Below are positions 11,712-24,093 of a DNA stretch of 64,000 nt, one piece after another (position 1 is the first letter of the stretch; every line of letters begins with the position of its first letter). The notes under the pieces are model-generated. The model was not told the origin of the DNA. It searched no databases and saw only the letters and a program-made list of their open reading frames with translations. The translations under genes were made by a program, and so were the position numbers. Source of the stretch: Nageia nagi (lineage: Eukaryota; Pinophyta); NCBI GenBank assembly GCA_050084985.1, contig JBITNC010000002.1, forward strand, positions 9,486,001-9,550,000, in the 5' to 3' direction.

Positions 11712-11798
11712 AATTGACTTTGCATCGGTCTTCATAGTTACGTTTGACTTCACTTTGCATCGATCTTCACGGTTACATTTGACTTGACTTTGCATCAG
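11712..11798. repeat. Minisatellite, 35-bp unit, about 2.5 copies
   Basis: The word ACTTTGCATC recurs at 11717, 11752 and 11787, exactly 35 bp apart, with the intervening GTCTTCA..GTTAC block repeated between them. It lies exactly at the point where the copia element loses its 3' part. Confidence 0.85.
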
Positions 11799-12990
11799 CT
11801 AGATGCACTACTTGCACAATATCAGGTCTAATGCGAACCATAACATACATTAAACTACCAAGAGTATATGCATAAGGGACCTTGGCCAAATGCTCTTTCT
11901 CCTTATCATTTTTAGGATACATATCTTTGGTTAATTTAAAATGATTTACAAGAGGTGCACTTATTAGCTTTGCATTATTCATATTAAACCTCTTCAAAAT
12001 TTTCTCTATCTACACCACTTGAGATAACTCCAACTTCTAGTTCTTTCTATCTCTCATGATTCTCATACTAAGGATTTGTTTAGCAACCCCCAAATCCTTC
12101 ATGGCAAAAATGCTTACCAACCCCTTCTTGAGATCATTGATATACTACATATTATTACTAGCTACAAGCATATCATCAACATAGAAAATCAAGATAATGT
12201 AACTTCCATTACCTAATATATTGAAGTACACACAATGGTTTGAATAACACCTATCATAATCTAGATTCTGCATGAACCTATCAAACTTTAAATACCATTA
12301 TTTAGGAGCTTGTTTCAAACTATATAAGCTTTTCTTCAACCTGGAAATAAGGTTTTCCTTCCCTTTTACCTCATAGCACTTTGGTTGGTGCATATAGATT
12401 TCTTCTTCCAAATCACCATGGAGGAAAGCTATTTTGACATCAAGTTGATCTAAATGTAAATTCTCTACTACAACTAAGCTTCAAATAGGACAAATAGAAG
12501 TCATCTTAACTATAAGAGAAAAAATCTCATCATAGTCTATACCTTTATTTTGTGCATATCCTTTCTCAACAAGTTCTTTCCTTGTATCTCTTATTTCCTC
12601 CTACTTCTTCCTTTACTCTGTAGACCCATTTATTGTGAAAGGCGTTCTTCCTAACAGGTAGCTTAAGCAAATCCCAAGTTTGGTTATGTATGAGAGAATC
12701 CATCTCTTCATCCATTGCAAGCTCCCACTGCTTGTTGGTGTTTAATTATAAAGCTTCATCCAAACACTCTGTCTCACTAGCATCATTATATAAAACATAA
12801 TGAAGAGTAGGAGTATAATGTTCTGGCAACTTACTTTCACTTGTAGGCATAGATCTTCTAACAATAATTTTAGGGGATTGAGATACTTATTGCTACTATT
12901 GTTCAACATTTTGTGGTAGATATTATGGTGGATTTTGAGCTTAGACCTCATCTTGTACCCTTTGTACATTCTTCCAAATGACATCATCAA
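11799..12990 (-). pseudogene. Copia reverse transcriptase and start of RNase H (broken)
   Basis: Near 12200-12170 the minus strand reads FYVDDMLVASNNM, so the catalytic YVDD box is intact. At 11997-11773, RFNMNNAKLISAPLVNHFKL, then PYAYTLGSLMYVMVRIRPDI, is the conserved link between reverse transcriptase and RNase H. The frame then leaves homology at the 35-bp minisatellite. Confidence 0.8.
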
Positions 12991-13139
12991 GCTCTACAAA
13001 CTTGGAGTCATCTTCTTTTTCTTGCAATCTATCTTTATACAATCTTTTCTCATTAAAAATAACATCTCTTCTCTTGATGACTTTTTGATTAGCATTATCT
13101 CATAATCTGTAACCCAAGTCATCTATTCCATAGCTAATA

Positions 13140-13999
13140 GAATAACATTTCTATGACTTTACATCCAACTTATTTCTATTTTCCTTATCTATATGAGCAT
13201 AAGCTTCACACCCAAAAACTTTAAGAAAGGAGTAGTTTACAATTTTACTTGTCCATATCTCTTCTGGACTCCCTCAATCCAAAGCAGTGCAAGGTCCCTT
13301 GTTGATCAAATAAACAATAGTGTCAACATAATTTGCCTATAAATACAAAGGCAATCTAGCATGTAATCTTATACATCTTGCACGCTCCATAATGATCCTA
13401 TTCATTCTCTTAGAAACTTCATTTTCTTTAGGTGTTCTTGGAGTAACCTTTATCCTTTTGATTCCATTTAGAGAATAATAATTATCAAAATTATTATTGT
13501 AGAATTCACCACCATTATTATACTTGAGACCTTGTAATTTCTTCCTTGTCTCATTCTCCACTAATGCCTTCCACTTCTAAACTGTATCAAAGACATTAGA
13601 TTTCTTACCAATATAGTAATCCCATATTTTTCTTGTAGCATCATTAATAAAAGACACATAATAATTGGAACCATTGAGAGAAGTTACCTAAGCTAGCCCC
13701 CATACATTTGTGTGAACCAATTCTAACTTTTCTTTCTTCTTCTCTTTTCCAACTTTTAATAATCTTACCCTTTTCTGTTTACTATAAATGCAATCCTCAC
13801 AAAACTCTAAATCCACTTCCTTGAGCTTCAGTAGTAGTTTTCTTGAGTGCAAAATCTTCATTCCCTTTTCACTTATGTGGCCTAATATGTTGTGCCATAT
13901 CTTGGAGTCTTCTTCTATACCAATAAAATTTATAAAGCAAATGGTTGAGTCAATCATTAAATAAAGTGTACGAACCAATTTACCTTTTCCAATCACCAT
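13140..13999 (-). pseudogene. Copia gag-pre-integrase and integrase core (broken)
   Basis: The segment 13999-13688 carries the pre-integrase motif (KIWHNILGHISEKGMKIL) and the zinc-binding CEDCIYSKQKR, ending in ELVHTNVWGLA where the catalytic core begins. The next piece (13561-13337) shows LKYNNGGEFYN, the counterpart of the LRSDNGGEF box, here with Asp lost, then NGIKRIKVTPRTPKENEVSKRMNR with the final catalytic Glu region. Frames are broken between pieces. Confidence 0.8.
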
Positions 14000-14559
14000 A
14001 ACTCCTTTTCTTAACTTCTAGGAGCCCTCCCCAAATGTGGTTGCAAAACCTTCTTTTTCAAGTTTATTGGTAAAAAACTAAATTTCTTTTCAATCTGGTA
14101 ATATATCATGCTTCATTTAACACTAGGAGAGTTCCATTTGCCATCCTCATATTTATCTTTCCTTTGCCCTCGATCTTACAGAGATAAGCACTTGAATAGC
14201 ATCTCATCCCCTTTACTTGAATGATTTCCAAACCTTAAACTATTCAATTTCCTACCCCATCGCCTGCATTCACCATATTCTATTGATTAGGTAAGTATTC
14301 CATTCATTGAGTAAGGTTTAGCCTTCTATTTTGATGGTAAGATGAGGAGACTAAGCTCTAGGAGATGGAGGACCTAAATATAGACCCTTATATTAGTAGT
14401 GGATAGAATCTTGTGCTTGATATACTAATTGAACATCACCATAATTACTTGGAGTAAACTCTACAAAATAATCTTTTTATCAAGTAGCATGGTAAGATGA
14501 ACCAAAATCTACAACCTAGTAATCATTTCTACTTTTTAAAGATAATTTCAAAGCATCTT

Positions 14560-15346
14560 AATGAATTTCACTAGCTATATTGGCTTTTGAGTTATTACCT
14601 TTATTTTCTTCATCCCCACCTTTTTCATCATTGATTCTATGCCAACAATCCTTTTTCAAATGGATTTTCTTTCCATAATACAAACATTCAACTTTTCCTT
14701 TTCCTCTTGACTTGGATTTTCCTTTAGATTTTCTTATGTTCTAACTTCTACCTCTTTCATTCTGCCTTCCTCTATTGCTCTGAACCATCAACATTGTTCT
14801 AGATGATGATACCTCTCCTAAGGTTTTTCTTCTCATACCTTCACTAAGAATAATGCCAACAACATCATAAAAAATGAACTTATTATAATAAGATGCATAA
14901 TTAGTTACTACCATTACTAGACCTTTCCAGCTCTCTAGCAGTGAGCATAGAATTAATAAATCCTTGACTTCATCATCAAAATCTTATTCTACTAAACTTA
15001 GCTCACTAGTTATAATATTAAATGCATTTAAATGATCCTGAATGTTAGCACCTTTATTAATTTTCATATTAAATAAGTTCTTCATAAGAAAAACTTTATT
15101 GGAAGCTGAGGGTTTCTCACACAACCTTGCTAATGCATGCATGAAATCCTTTATGGTTTTCGCTTTAGAAATATTGAAGGCTACCATGCTTGCCAGGAGG
15201 CATAATGTCACATCCCCAATGCTTTCTTATTTAACAAAGCCCAATCCTCATTAGACATCCCACTTGGTTTCTCCATCTGCATTTTCCAAAGCTGATAATT
15301 TTGGTCATTGAATTTTTCTACCAAAAAACTTCCCTTCTTCTACCAT
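14560..15346 (-). pseudogene. Copia gag (UBN2-like) with zinc knuckle
   Basis: A probable start at 15346 (MVEEGKFFGRK) leads into a frame with stops. The best piece (15211-14984) reads MVAFNISKAKTIKDFMHAL and LMKNLFNMKINKGANIQDHL, as in plant copia nucleocapsid precursors. The zinc knuckle (14690-14645) reads CLYYGKKIHLKKDCW: the second Cys of CX2CX4HX4C is Tyr, so metal binding would be lost. Confidence 0.8.
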
Positions 15347-15391
15347 TGCTCCCACTCAAATAAAAACCCTTTTGTGAGTACCCAACAAAAT

Positions 15392-15403
15392 GCTCTAATA
15401 CCA
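15392..15403 (-). promoter_or_regulatory. Primer binding site (initiator tRNA-Met type)
   Basis: The minus strand reads TGGTATTAGAGC, one base away from TGGTATCAGAGC, the plant initiator tRNA-Met complement. It starts two bases after the LTR end. Confidence 0.85.
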
Positions 15404-15405
15404 AT

Positions 15406-15879
15406 TGTTAGGAATATATATTATTCAAGCAAAATATAATGCAAAATAAACCTTATAGAAGTAAATAAATAAATTAAAGAAATCAATCACATAAGAGATC
15501 AACATAGATTTAATAAGGTTCACCCAGTGTGGGCTACATCCTTAGAGAAAGAACCAATTGAATCTTTATCACAATCAAAAACAACAGAGGGATTACAATT
15601 TGCATTAGCTAGATGCATAATCTCCTTAGTGTCTCACAAGCTCTCTCAAGCTCCTATATGCTCAAATACTAGCACACTTTAAAAAATTACACATATTATT
15701 CTTCATACAAAATCTTCTTTATAAAAAGAGTTTACAATTTGTGACCTAATAGCAATGATCTAGATTACAATCTATAACCTAAAAACAATAGTTTAGATTT
15801 ATCATCATAATTAGCATCCACTTCATAGGAAATCATAGTACTTCACTATACATAGTTGTATAGTCTCCATATTTTAACA
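15406..15879 (-). mobile_element. 5' LTR of the copia element
   Basis: The 474-bp block has TG..CA ends on the minus strand (TGTTAAAATATGG ... TCCTAACA) and sits directly before the primer binding site. The AT-rich U3 and a CACTGGGTGAACC-like stretch are typical of plant copia LTRs. Without the 3' LTR its age cannot be estimated. Confidence 0.75.
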
Positions 15880-15994
15880 ATAATTATATACATATAATAA
15901 TAATTTAAAAAACCCTAAAACACAATAATCATAAATTAAGTTTAATAATCCAAAATTAAATATGAAAAATTATCTTGATTTAAAGAGAATACAT

Positions 15995-17309
15995 GTTGCT
16001 GCTGAAAACCTATCATCTCTTTCGATCCAAAAGTCATTAGAGAAATAATTGCATTCCTTGATTCACAAGGCATGATAAATTGCTTTCTAAGTCCATGACT
16101 TTGTCAGGATGCAATAGAAAAATGGATGCAAACTAATTGGTCCAAGTATGAAGAAATTGATGTGTGTCTCTACTCAAATGGTTTCTTCTAATTAGTGTTG
16201 AGATGAAGGCTCCCAGAGATCAAGATTTCCAATTCGGTCCATGGTTTCATGGTAATGGAGGGTTATATATGAAACTTTGGCGTATAGATTTCACACCAAA
16301 TGATCTTCCATATTCTACTCTTGTGTAGGTAAGACTCCCTTGCTTACCTATTGAAGTTTAGAATTATACTATTTTTTAGGGAATTAGAAACACCCTTGGG
16401 GGTTTTATTAGTGAATATGATTTAACCTTAAAATATATCTAGCTTTATATGGATTGCATTTGTGTTAACCTAAATCTATATGTTCCCTTACCTACTTAGA
16501 TTACTATCTGGGTTGGTGAAAAAACCCAAGAAGAACCCCTAAATTATGATTATATCCCCTTTTGATGTCGACTCTATCATTAATATGGCCATCTTATTTG
16601 ATACTACCTTTATTCAAATATTAAGGATGATCATCCAAGTATGCAACCACATTCCACACCTCCCCCAACTCCACCCTTGGCTGCTCCTACCCCTATAACT
16701 TCTTATGTTCCTCCAAAGCAAGTAGTTGCTCCCCCTTCCCTCCCCATGAAACCCTCTATGAAATAAATGCTAGATATATAGGTAAATCCACCCCTTTAAA
16801 TGTATCCAATCCATTCTAAATCCTCCAAGAAGAATCCACTTCTTACTCTATACCTGAGACTTAGTATATAGTCTTTATTGACCAGAATCCCTAAAATCAT
16901 ACTAAGAGATGGTTGGCCTAAGTGAGGAGGAATTACCTTCACTTGGATCTAAACCTCCCTCAATCATTTAAACCCCTTATCTTTTGAAAAAAGCTAATAC
17001 AAGCCTTTCCAAAAAAAGAGGACAAAAAATCAACTTTGCTACTTCTATATCATGCAATTATGGATATCATTGAAGATGGATCTATGGCTAAATTTGAAGA
17101 ATTCCTCTAACCTAAGAAATCCAAGTAGTCATAGTATATCTTCTATTGAATCTCAATATTGAAATAGATATGCCAAAGGATTCACTAGTTTTATTCCAAT
17201 GATATATTCATCATTACTTGCATTTAGTGATTTGTTTTTTGTAATCTTTAGAAATTTCTATGTATTTCCTTTTATATTAATGGATGTTTTTTACTAATAA
17301 AAAAAGAAG
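15995..17309 (+). mobile_element. LINE ORF1-only remnant (DUF4283) with 3' tail
   Basis: A broken frame starts FDPKVIREIIAFLDSQGM and continues with AIEKWMQTNW, YSNGFF and a VRLPCLPIEV.NY stretch. This is the DUF4283 domain found in ORF1 of plant L1 LINEs, an RNA-binding particle protein. A Pro-rich segment follows (16650-16750). The sequence then passes directly into a LINE 3' end: TTTTATATTAATGG (17270-17285) and an A-rich tail near 17309, as in the LINE at 19208. No endonuclease or reverse transcriptase lies between, so ORF2 has been deleted or this was a non-autonomous derivative. Confidence 0.65.
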
Positions 17310-17384
17310 ACATTTTGAAAAGAAGAAAAAAACATATATTGTAAGATATTTATATAATTGCACATATCAATAAATTCTTTCCTT

Positions 17385-17640
17385 CTATTGACACTAAGGC
17401 ATCTCGTACCTACACATAGGATATGTGTTATTTGAACCCAACCACCTAGTGATACATTTTGGATGGTATATATGACCACAAGGTAACACCAATGGCTTGT
17501 TTTTACTATTTTAATCATAACATATACAACACTACATCTTCTCCTTTTTTCCTTGCATATATTTGAATTCTATAGGGGATTTTATTTTACTAATTTCCTT
17601 ATTGGAACTTGTAAGAGCATATTCTTTGAATTCCTCTCTA
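17385..17640 (-). pseudogene. RING-H2 finger E3 ligase pseudogene
   Basis: On the minus strand one frame reads CREEFKEYALTSSNKEI, then SKIKSPIEFKYMQGKKEKM and a stop, then CCICYD, then PLVLPCGHIYHPKCITRWL and YPMCRYEMP. The metal ligands follow C-X2-C ... C-X-H-X2-H-X2-C ... X-X2-C: the seventh ligand is Tyr instead of Cys (TAT for TGT). RING-H2 proteins pass ubiquitin from an E2 enzyme to substrates. There are stops at the residues before and after the finger, so the copy is dead. The sequence upstream on that strand (to about 18000) may hold more of the same protein, but frames are too broken to follow. It could be a captured or retroposed host gene. Its exact ligase family is not certain. 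Confidence 0.72.
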
Positions 17641-19207
17641 CACATATTACTATCATATTTTATCTTTGAGGATGATCTTTTTCAATCTTTTTTATTTTAT
17701 AAATACCATTTTATTTGTGCTTTATTACATTGTATGTCATGTAATAAAATTTTCCAATTCAAACTCAAACCAAAGATATGAACTGTGGCATTTGTATCTA
17801 TAAAAAATTTACATGAATAGGAAGTTTATATGCTAAGTTATATTTTATTCCACTAAAATTCTCCTTACCATGCATATGTACTTTTGAGTTATCATAATGA
17901 TCTTTATCCTCTTGATTTGGTTTATCTATAATAGATATATTACAATGAAGAATATTTTTATCAATAAATTTTGAATCATTTTTCATCTGATTATGGCAAA
18001 CCTATAAAAACTTATAATTTATATTCTTCATATCAATCTCATTCACTTTTTTTTTGTTAGTTTCACCTATGTTGAACCATTTATGATCTAAATCAATTTT
18101 GAGTACTTTATGTTGCGAATACACATTGTAGATAGTCTTTGTATTCCCCTTTATATGCACCTCATAAATCATATTAGATCCTCAATATTATTTATTATCT
18201 CATCGCATTATCATATACCTAAAGCTTTTATTTTTATTTCACATATATCACACCATAAAAAAATATTTTATTTTCTATTGGTGATATCTATGTTTAAGAT
18301 ATTGCAATTTACTTTCAAAAGTATTAAAGAATAATGACTGTTGTTAAGTTATAATAGTAAAATATAAGTATGTATGATTAGTAAAAATTAGTGTTTTAAA
18401 AAAAGGGTACAAGTACATATATGTTGGGTTCAAATTTTAAAAATCATCAAAAGTGTAGGAAAAGTACAAGAAAAATGAGAAAAAAAAGTCAAAAATACTA
18501 TAAAAAGTAAAAACTTTTAAAATTCGTAAGAAAATGACAAGTTGAAAATATAATGGTAAAAATACTCTATCACACAATAATAATTTTGAATTGGTCTTGA
18601 CATATTTTTGCAAATAAATATTTATTGTAAACATTATCTTCTTACAATCATATGACATTATTTATGTGTTTGCACATATAAAAATTATAATGTAATAAAA
18701 TATTTTTTATATTATTCACAAGAAAGAATATTACATTCAATCAAATAAAAGTATGATAAATGTTGAGCTACACTTCCTTTAATATATTATTATAAAAAAA
18801 TAATATCCACATAAGAAATATTTTATTATTCAAAAAGAATATGTATTCAATAAAATAAAAAATATTATATACAATAATTACAAATGAAATTGAATAATAA
18901 TATATTAACTAAAACTATTCAATTAAAAAAATTTAATATATATTTCGAAGCATGATATTGCATTATCATTTTTTAAAAGATCATATTTACAATTAATAAT
19001 ACACGTTATTATGGTCAATTTATTTTTAATATTATTTAATCCATTTATATTTTTCTTATAAAAAAATTATATTAGATAACTAAAATAATTGTTTAGTTAG
19101 ATGATATGGTATGATAGTATGCAACATTAGTATAATGATCTTATTTTTTTTATCAATGGTATGAAAATATTGGTAAAATATATATGTATTAGATATTTAT
19201 TTTTTTA
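17641..19207. other. AT-rich spacer, mostly unrecognised
   Basis: Apart from a possible upstream extension of the RING pseudogene to about 18000, I see only AT-rich sequence with short accidental open frames and no terminal repeats. Confidence 0.45.
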
Positions 19208-19501
19208 ATTTTTTTTTTGAATGAAAAGGACCTTTATATTAATATAAGATCTCTCTCATACAAAAAAAGGGATAGGTGGAATAAAGTCCACCACATGAGA
19301 AAGCACAACAAATGAATAAAAAATAATCTCATTTAAACTAACTCTAGGTTAAGAATTCATTTTGAAGGAACCCAACTAATGAGAAAGGTGCATTCCAGCA
19401 ATAATCAAGTAAGTTATATGGATGTTGAAGCTCCAAATTTACTTTCTCAACTTGAACAATAATCTCCATCTAGCATTCATAGAAAATAACATATTTGTCT
19501 A

Positions 19502-19846
19502 TTATAGAAAAGGAAGATGAAGCTTCCTATTGAATAAAAATAATATCATTTCTAACTTTCCAAAGATGATACAAAATACCGAGCCAAAATATATGCCAAA
19601 TTTTCCCCAAAGATTCAGATAATTGAATAGGTCTTCTAATAACACATGAATCCAAGAACATGGAGTAACCATAAAAGGTCGAAAGAAGGAAAGAATCCAA
19701 CTACAAGTGATTGAGGCTTTAGAACAAGACCAAAATACATGAGTGAAACGATTAGGTTCTCCAAAACAAAAGCATAGATTAGGTTGGCCATCCTCAAACA
19801 TTGAATCTTGTAGCCAATAGGTAACCGTTGATGCAACAGGATCCAT
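19502..19846 (-). pseudogene. LINE C C-terminal zf-RVT region
   Basis: The 114-codon frame contains LCFCFGEPNRFTHVFWSCS, the Cys/His pattern (C-X-C, H-X4-C) of the reverse-transcriptase-associated zinc-binding domain, followed by WILSFFRPF and LWGKFGIYFG. This domain ends many plant L1 ORF2 proteins. It is the longest uninterrupted piece of the element. Confidence 0.8.
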
Positions 19847-20299
19847 GGAAATAAACTTTATTTAGTGTCAAGGTATTTGTACTAGATTATAGAAAATCTT
19901 AAACTCCATCTAGATTGGGTGGAAATAAGATCCAAATGATTGTTTAGATGCTCAAACATAGGGACAGTAAGAGATAACCAAATATAGCCTAATTTGTATT
20001 TAAACTTCTAAGATGGATATTCTTAGGCTAGTGCCAATCATCGCACCAATGACTCTAAAAATATCATCCTAGTTTCCTCCAAATGAAAAATGGAGTTTTG
20101 TCAAGAACAACATCAAATGTAGCTTTATAATTTGCTTGTAAATTGAACTTATTTCGAAATTGCTCCCAAGGCAACCAATGCTTACTTTGAAAAAAAAAGA
20201 TTATTAGAAAGAGTCAATTCCCTTCTTATGAAAGTGAAGGGATCTAACCTACTGAATATTTTTCAAAGGTAATCAATTAAATTTGAGAACATGAGACCA

Positions 20300-22150
20300 C
20301 CAAATATTTAGATAAGACAAAGATGCCCCTGATGAAACTTGCTTTCCATTTTGTTGAAGCTATGGTTTGAGGGCTTCTTAGACTTTCTAGATACTCTTAC
20401 AATAAAAGAACCAACAATCTTAATAGGGACTTGAGTAGTGAGATTTGTTTGAAGGTATAACCCTTTCCATGATTTCCTACCATATGGGAGGCCTATAGAT
20501 ACATAATGTTGAGTGAAAATCTTCCAATCTTCATCATTATCTAAAGCTCTAATTATCCATTTGGAACACAAAGGAAAACCTTGACTTTGGTAATCAAGAA
20601 TGCACATTCCATCGATAGCATGAGGAAGGTAAAAGATATCCCATTACACTCTATGAAAACCTCTCTTTTGGATATTATAAGCCCAAATAAAATCTTTAAG
20701 AAGCTTTTCCCATATTTGGTAGTACACCTTAGAAGGGACACAACAAGAGGAATAGTACACATGAGTAGAAGCTAAGATCTTTATGCAAATTTGGTACCTC
20801 TTCATAAGAGAAAGCTTTTTGGTAGTCCAATACCTAAGCTTTTTCTCAATCTTCTGAATAACAAAGGTCTATAGCTAAGTAGGGAAAGTCTAAAAAGAAA
20901 AGGGAATGCCAAAAAATTTAAATACCTCACCATGCTAAATCCATTTCTAGGCAAGGTTATTCTTAAGGATAGAAAAAAAAAGAAACCTATAGAATCCAAG
21001 GTGAATCATTTTTTTGAACTTTGGGTGAAATTATAGCCTTTAAAATGAAATGTATAGTACCATATACATACCATATATCAATTTTTTGATGATTGGATAC
21101 ACAAAATTAATACCTACTTGTAATTTTAGGCTGAATGGCCCTATTTTAACCAATTTGAAAATCTTAATATCATAACTTTCATTTGTAAGAGTTGATTAAC
21201 CACTAGGAAAAATACTATTTCTTGGAAAAGAGGCTAAATCATTGAGGCATATGTATCAATGCATATCTAAAGTAGGAAGTTTTCAACCATTAAATATTGG
21301 AGCTAGAGGCACAACAAAAAATATTCAAACACTCTAAGGTCGATTGAAAAAATTAATCATCTTATAGAAGAGTTAAAAAAGATTCATTAGCAAAATGATC
21401 ATTAACGAGCTATAAGGGGGAATTAGGTAGAGTAATTTCCTGAATTACACCCTACTCAACTTTCTATACCAATAGATAATCAAAAGCCTTAGCAACTAAA
21501 ATGAATAGGGAATGGGCTAAAGGGCAGCCTTGATGGTTAGAGAAAGAAAGGGAATTAGGAGGTGAATGAACACCATTCATAGTAAGAACAACATATACAT
21601 CTCAAAATAGCATTCAAAATGATTGAAGAAAAATAGGGCCAAACTCAAGTTCTTAGAGCATGGATAAGATAAAGTGCCATTCAATCCTATCATAGTCTTT
21701 CTCAAAATCAATTTTAATAAACAAAGCTTCTTGATTAGAGACCCTTTCCCATTCCATGCCTTTCCATACAACAATAATATTATCTAAGATATAATGACCC
21801 TTTACAAAACTTATTTTCTTTAATCAAATAATCAAAGGAAGCAACGATTTAAGCTTAAGAGCTAAAGCTTTGAAAATAATTTTATAGCTCACATTTAAAA
21901 AAGTTATAGGTCTTTAGTTGATAATGATTTCAAGGTCTCCTTGTTTTGAATGAACTTGATATTGCCTTTATTGACTAACTAGAATAGAGAGCCAATGGCC
22001 ATAGCTTCCATGTACACTCAAAGGAGATTAGAACCAACAAAATCCTAAAATTCTTTGTAAAAATCAAAATGAAATCCATCAATTTTAGGATTTTTCTCAT
22101 TAACCATGTGGGAAAGAGTAGTCTTTTATAATTTCATACAACTTAGCTTT
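20300..22150 (-). pseudogene. LINE C reverse transcriptase (broken)
   Basis: Starting near 22110, PKIDGFHFDFYKEF matches the GPDGF..EFYK motif. KLCLLKLILRKTMIGLNGTL (about 21715) stands where the F.K.DFEKAYD.I.W motif should be. FVNDHFANESFLTLL (about 21410) replaces the FADD box, with the first Asp changed to Asn. Downstream, KLIYGMYMVLYISF and MCILDYQSQGFPLCSKWIIR (20607-20560) are family-typical words. The protein once copied LINE RNA at a nicked target. Confidence 0.75.
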
Positions 22151-22399
22151 TCTAATTTCATGACATAAAATAGCAACATAATCTTGAGGAGATTGACTAA
22201 AAGGACTAGCCTCTATTCTAAGGGTGGCTTGTGCAAGTTCTACATGAAGAGTAGTGTTACCTTGCCTTCTCCTATTAATAACCTCAACACTAAGGGTCCC
22301 AATACTAGAAGTGATTCTAGTGATGGCATCATTACACCATTGAATGCACCCAAAAGTCCCAAAAGGTTAGGGAATGAGATTCCAAATGTGAAAGATATG

Positions 22400-23150
22400 G
22401 GCTCTCATGGAATTACTTTGTATAAAGGAAATATTATGATAGAACTATTAAGTGAAAATTCTATAGGAAGTGTGATCTTAAAATATGTCAAATAAGATAG
22501 GAGCATGATCAAACAAGATGGTACCAAGGACAACCATCACAAAGGAATTCAAAGGTGAAATATGAGTAAAATAGGAGTCATATTTTGAAATCATAAAATG
22601 ATCTAACCTCTTAATAACTCAAACCAAGCCTCTCTTTCTCCACACTCCACTACTAGGGGGATTTAATTTTCTTATCTAACTACTTTTCCACCATATTGAA
22701 GTCCCCATAAAGAACCCAGGTGGTAAAAGGGAGTGATAAAGCAAACCAACACCATAAAGTACATCACTCATGCACATCATTGGATGCATAGATATTGATA
22801 ATACCAAAAGGCTTACCACGCAAGTCTAGCAAGACCCAAACCGCTTATTTGGAAGGCTCCACCCACCAAGAAACAACATTCAAGCATCATATTGAAGAAA
22901 TGAAAGTCACAACACCTCCACTCCAAAGAGAATGATTGGTATGATAAAAAGAGCCTCTCGAATAGAGAAAAGAATAGGTACACTAAAGAATGAAGTCAAC
23001 AACTTTAATCTCTTACAAATAGATAAAGTTAAGATTACCATATAAGTGAGAAGCATTATATAACTCATTATAGAATGTATATTTATGAACTGGGTCCATT
23101 AGTCATTTGACATTCCAAGAATAAAAAATCATTTAGGGGTATCATGGATA
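22400..23150 (-). pseudogene. LINE C endonuclease (broken)
   Basis: Near 23130 the minus strand reads MIFYSWNVK.LMDPVHKYTF, the start of an L1 endonuclease. EIKVVDFIL (about 23000) holds the catalytic Glu. WGTSIWWKSS near 22700 corresponds to the GDFN box after a frameshift. DHFMISKYDSYFTHISPL and VVLGTILFDHAPI near 22550 keep the final DH pair. Confidence 0.65.
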
Positions 23151-23299
23151 TAGAGATACACGTTGTCTTCAGAGTCCCCTAAATTAACCAAGGATTCAAA
23201 AGCATTAAAACCACCTTAAGAAAAAGCAAATTGATGGTGAGCATCAAATATTTATTATCTCTTATCTACATGGTCATCAAATCCCTATTAATGAGGGTT

Positions 23300-23960
23300 G
23301 CAAGAACAGTAAGACTTAAAGCTTAAGCTTTCCTCTATTCTATGAGATGAAGAAGGAGCTGAGCTAATAGATGCATATGAAGGCCCTAGCCAAATAGAGG
23401 AACTAAAGGGTTTAGACATCATTAGAACTTTGTAAGATTAACAAGGAATTTAAAATCATTCATTGTACTTTGTTCAACCCTTTTTGTGCATGTGCAAAGT
23501 TAGAAAAATGAAATAGTAAGTAACCCTTGGTGAGGTGTTCTGGATATTTTCTACCTTAATACCATAAGGGGTCCAAACTTGGCTAACCCAAGAATGCAAC
23601 CGAGAGTTGTTGGGGATCCTACCCAAAAACATATCCCACCAAGGTATGCGATTCAAACCATTGGTAAATCATACTAAAATCTTCTACATGAATAAAAGCT
23701 TGAGGAATAGAACCTTTACCTCATGTTCCACTTTTGAGAAAAACTTATAGGGATGCTTTGTTGGTGTCATTTCTCCCTCTAGCTACTTCATCATAAAAAA
23801 TAAAGGGCAGGGGAATCACCCAAGGTAGACGAAAATATGATGTTAGATCAAATTAAAATCTTGCAAAATCTCTATAAGAGAAAAGTGGTGTGATGGGGAA
23901 ACCAAAATCAAAGACTCAAAAACATGTAGAAGGTTCAACTCTTGGCTCTTAACTCTCTTT
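23300..23960 (-). pseudogene. LINE C ORF1 C-terminal part (broken)
   Basis: One 60-codon piece (23656-23474) reads QVWTPYGIKVENIQNTSPRV and YYFIFLTLHMHKKG and links to a broken frame upstream that mentions an aromatic-rich DUF4283-like pattern. It is most likely the ORF1 or linker region of the LINE. The assignment rests on position and weak resemblance. Confidence 0.4.
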
Positions 23961-23990
23961 AGCAATCATTATTTTCCATTAACTATATTA

Positions 23991-24093
23991 TTTTGTTTAG
24001 TTTTTCACAACATGGTAATAATATAATAGTTGAATATATAAATATTATAGTATTATAAAAATAACTAGTATACAAATAGATATTTTTTAAACA
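23991..24093. other. AT-rich spacer
   Basis: Short AT-rich stretch between the LINE 5' end and the tandem duplication; nothing else seen. Confidence 0.5.

Larger units (their letters stand above)
11799..15879 (-). mobile_element. Ty1/copia retrotransposon, 3'-truncated
   Basis: Read on the minus strand, the order is 5' LTR, tRNA-Met-type primer site, gag with zinc knuckle, gag-pre-integrase, integrase core and reverse transcriptase/RNase H. Integrase before reverse transcriptase is the copia order. The element stops in the early RNase H region near 11800, next to a minisatellite; no 3' LTR is present. Stops and frameshifts run throughout, so it is dead. Confidence 0.88.
19208..23990 (-). mobile_element. 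L1-type LINE with poly(A) tail (LINE C)
   Basis: The minus strand carries, in broken frames, an ORF1 tail (about 23960-23300), endonuclease (23150-22400), reverse transcriptase (22150-20300) and C-terminal zinc-binding region (19846-19502). It ends in TTCATTC and an A-run at about 19208-19218. The 3' end resembles those of the other LINEs at 17309 and 62298. It is nearly full length but has many stops and frameshifts. Confidence 0.8.

Noticed and set aside
18437-18658. Phe-rich 73-codon minus-strand frame as a membrane protein
   Set aside because: AT-rich sequence gives Phe/Ile/Lys-rich frames by chance; no start context or homology.
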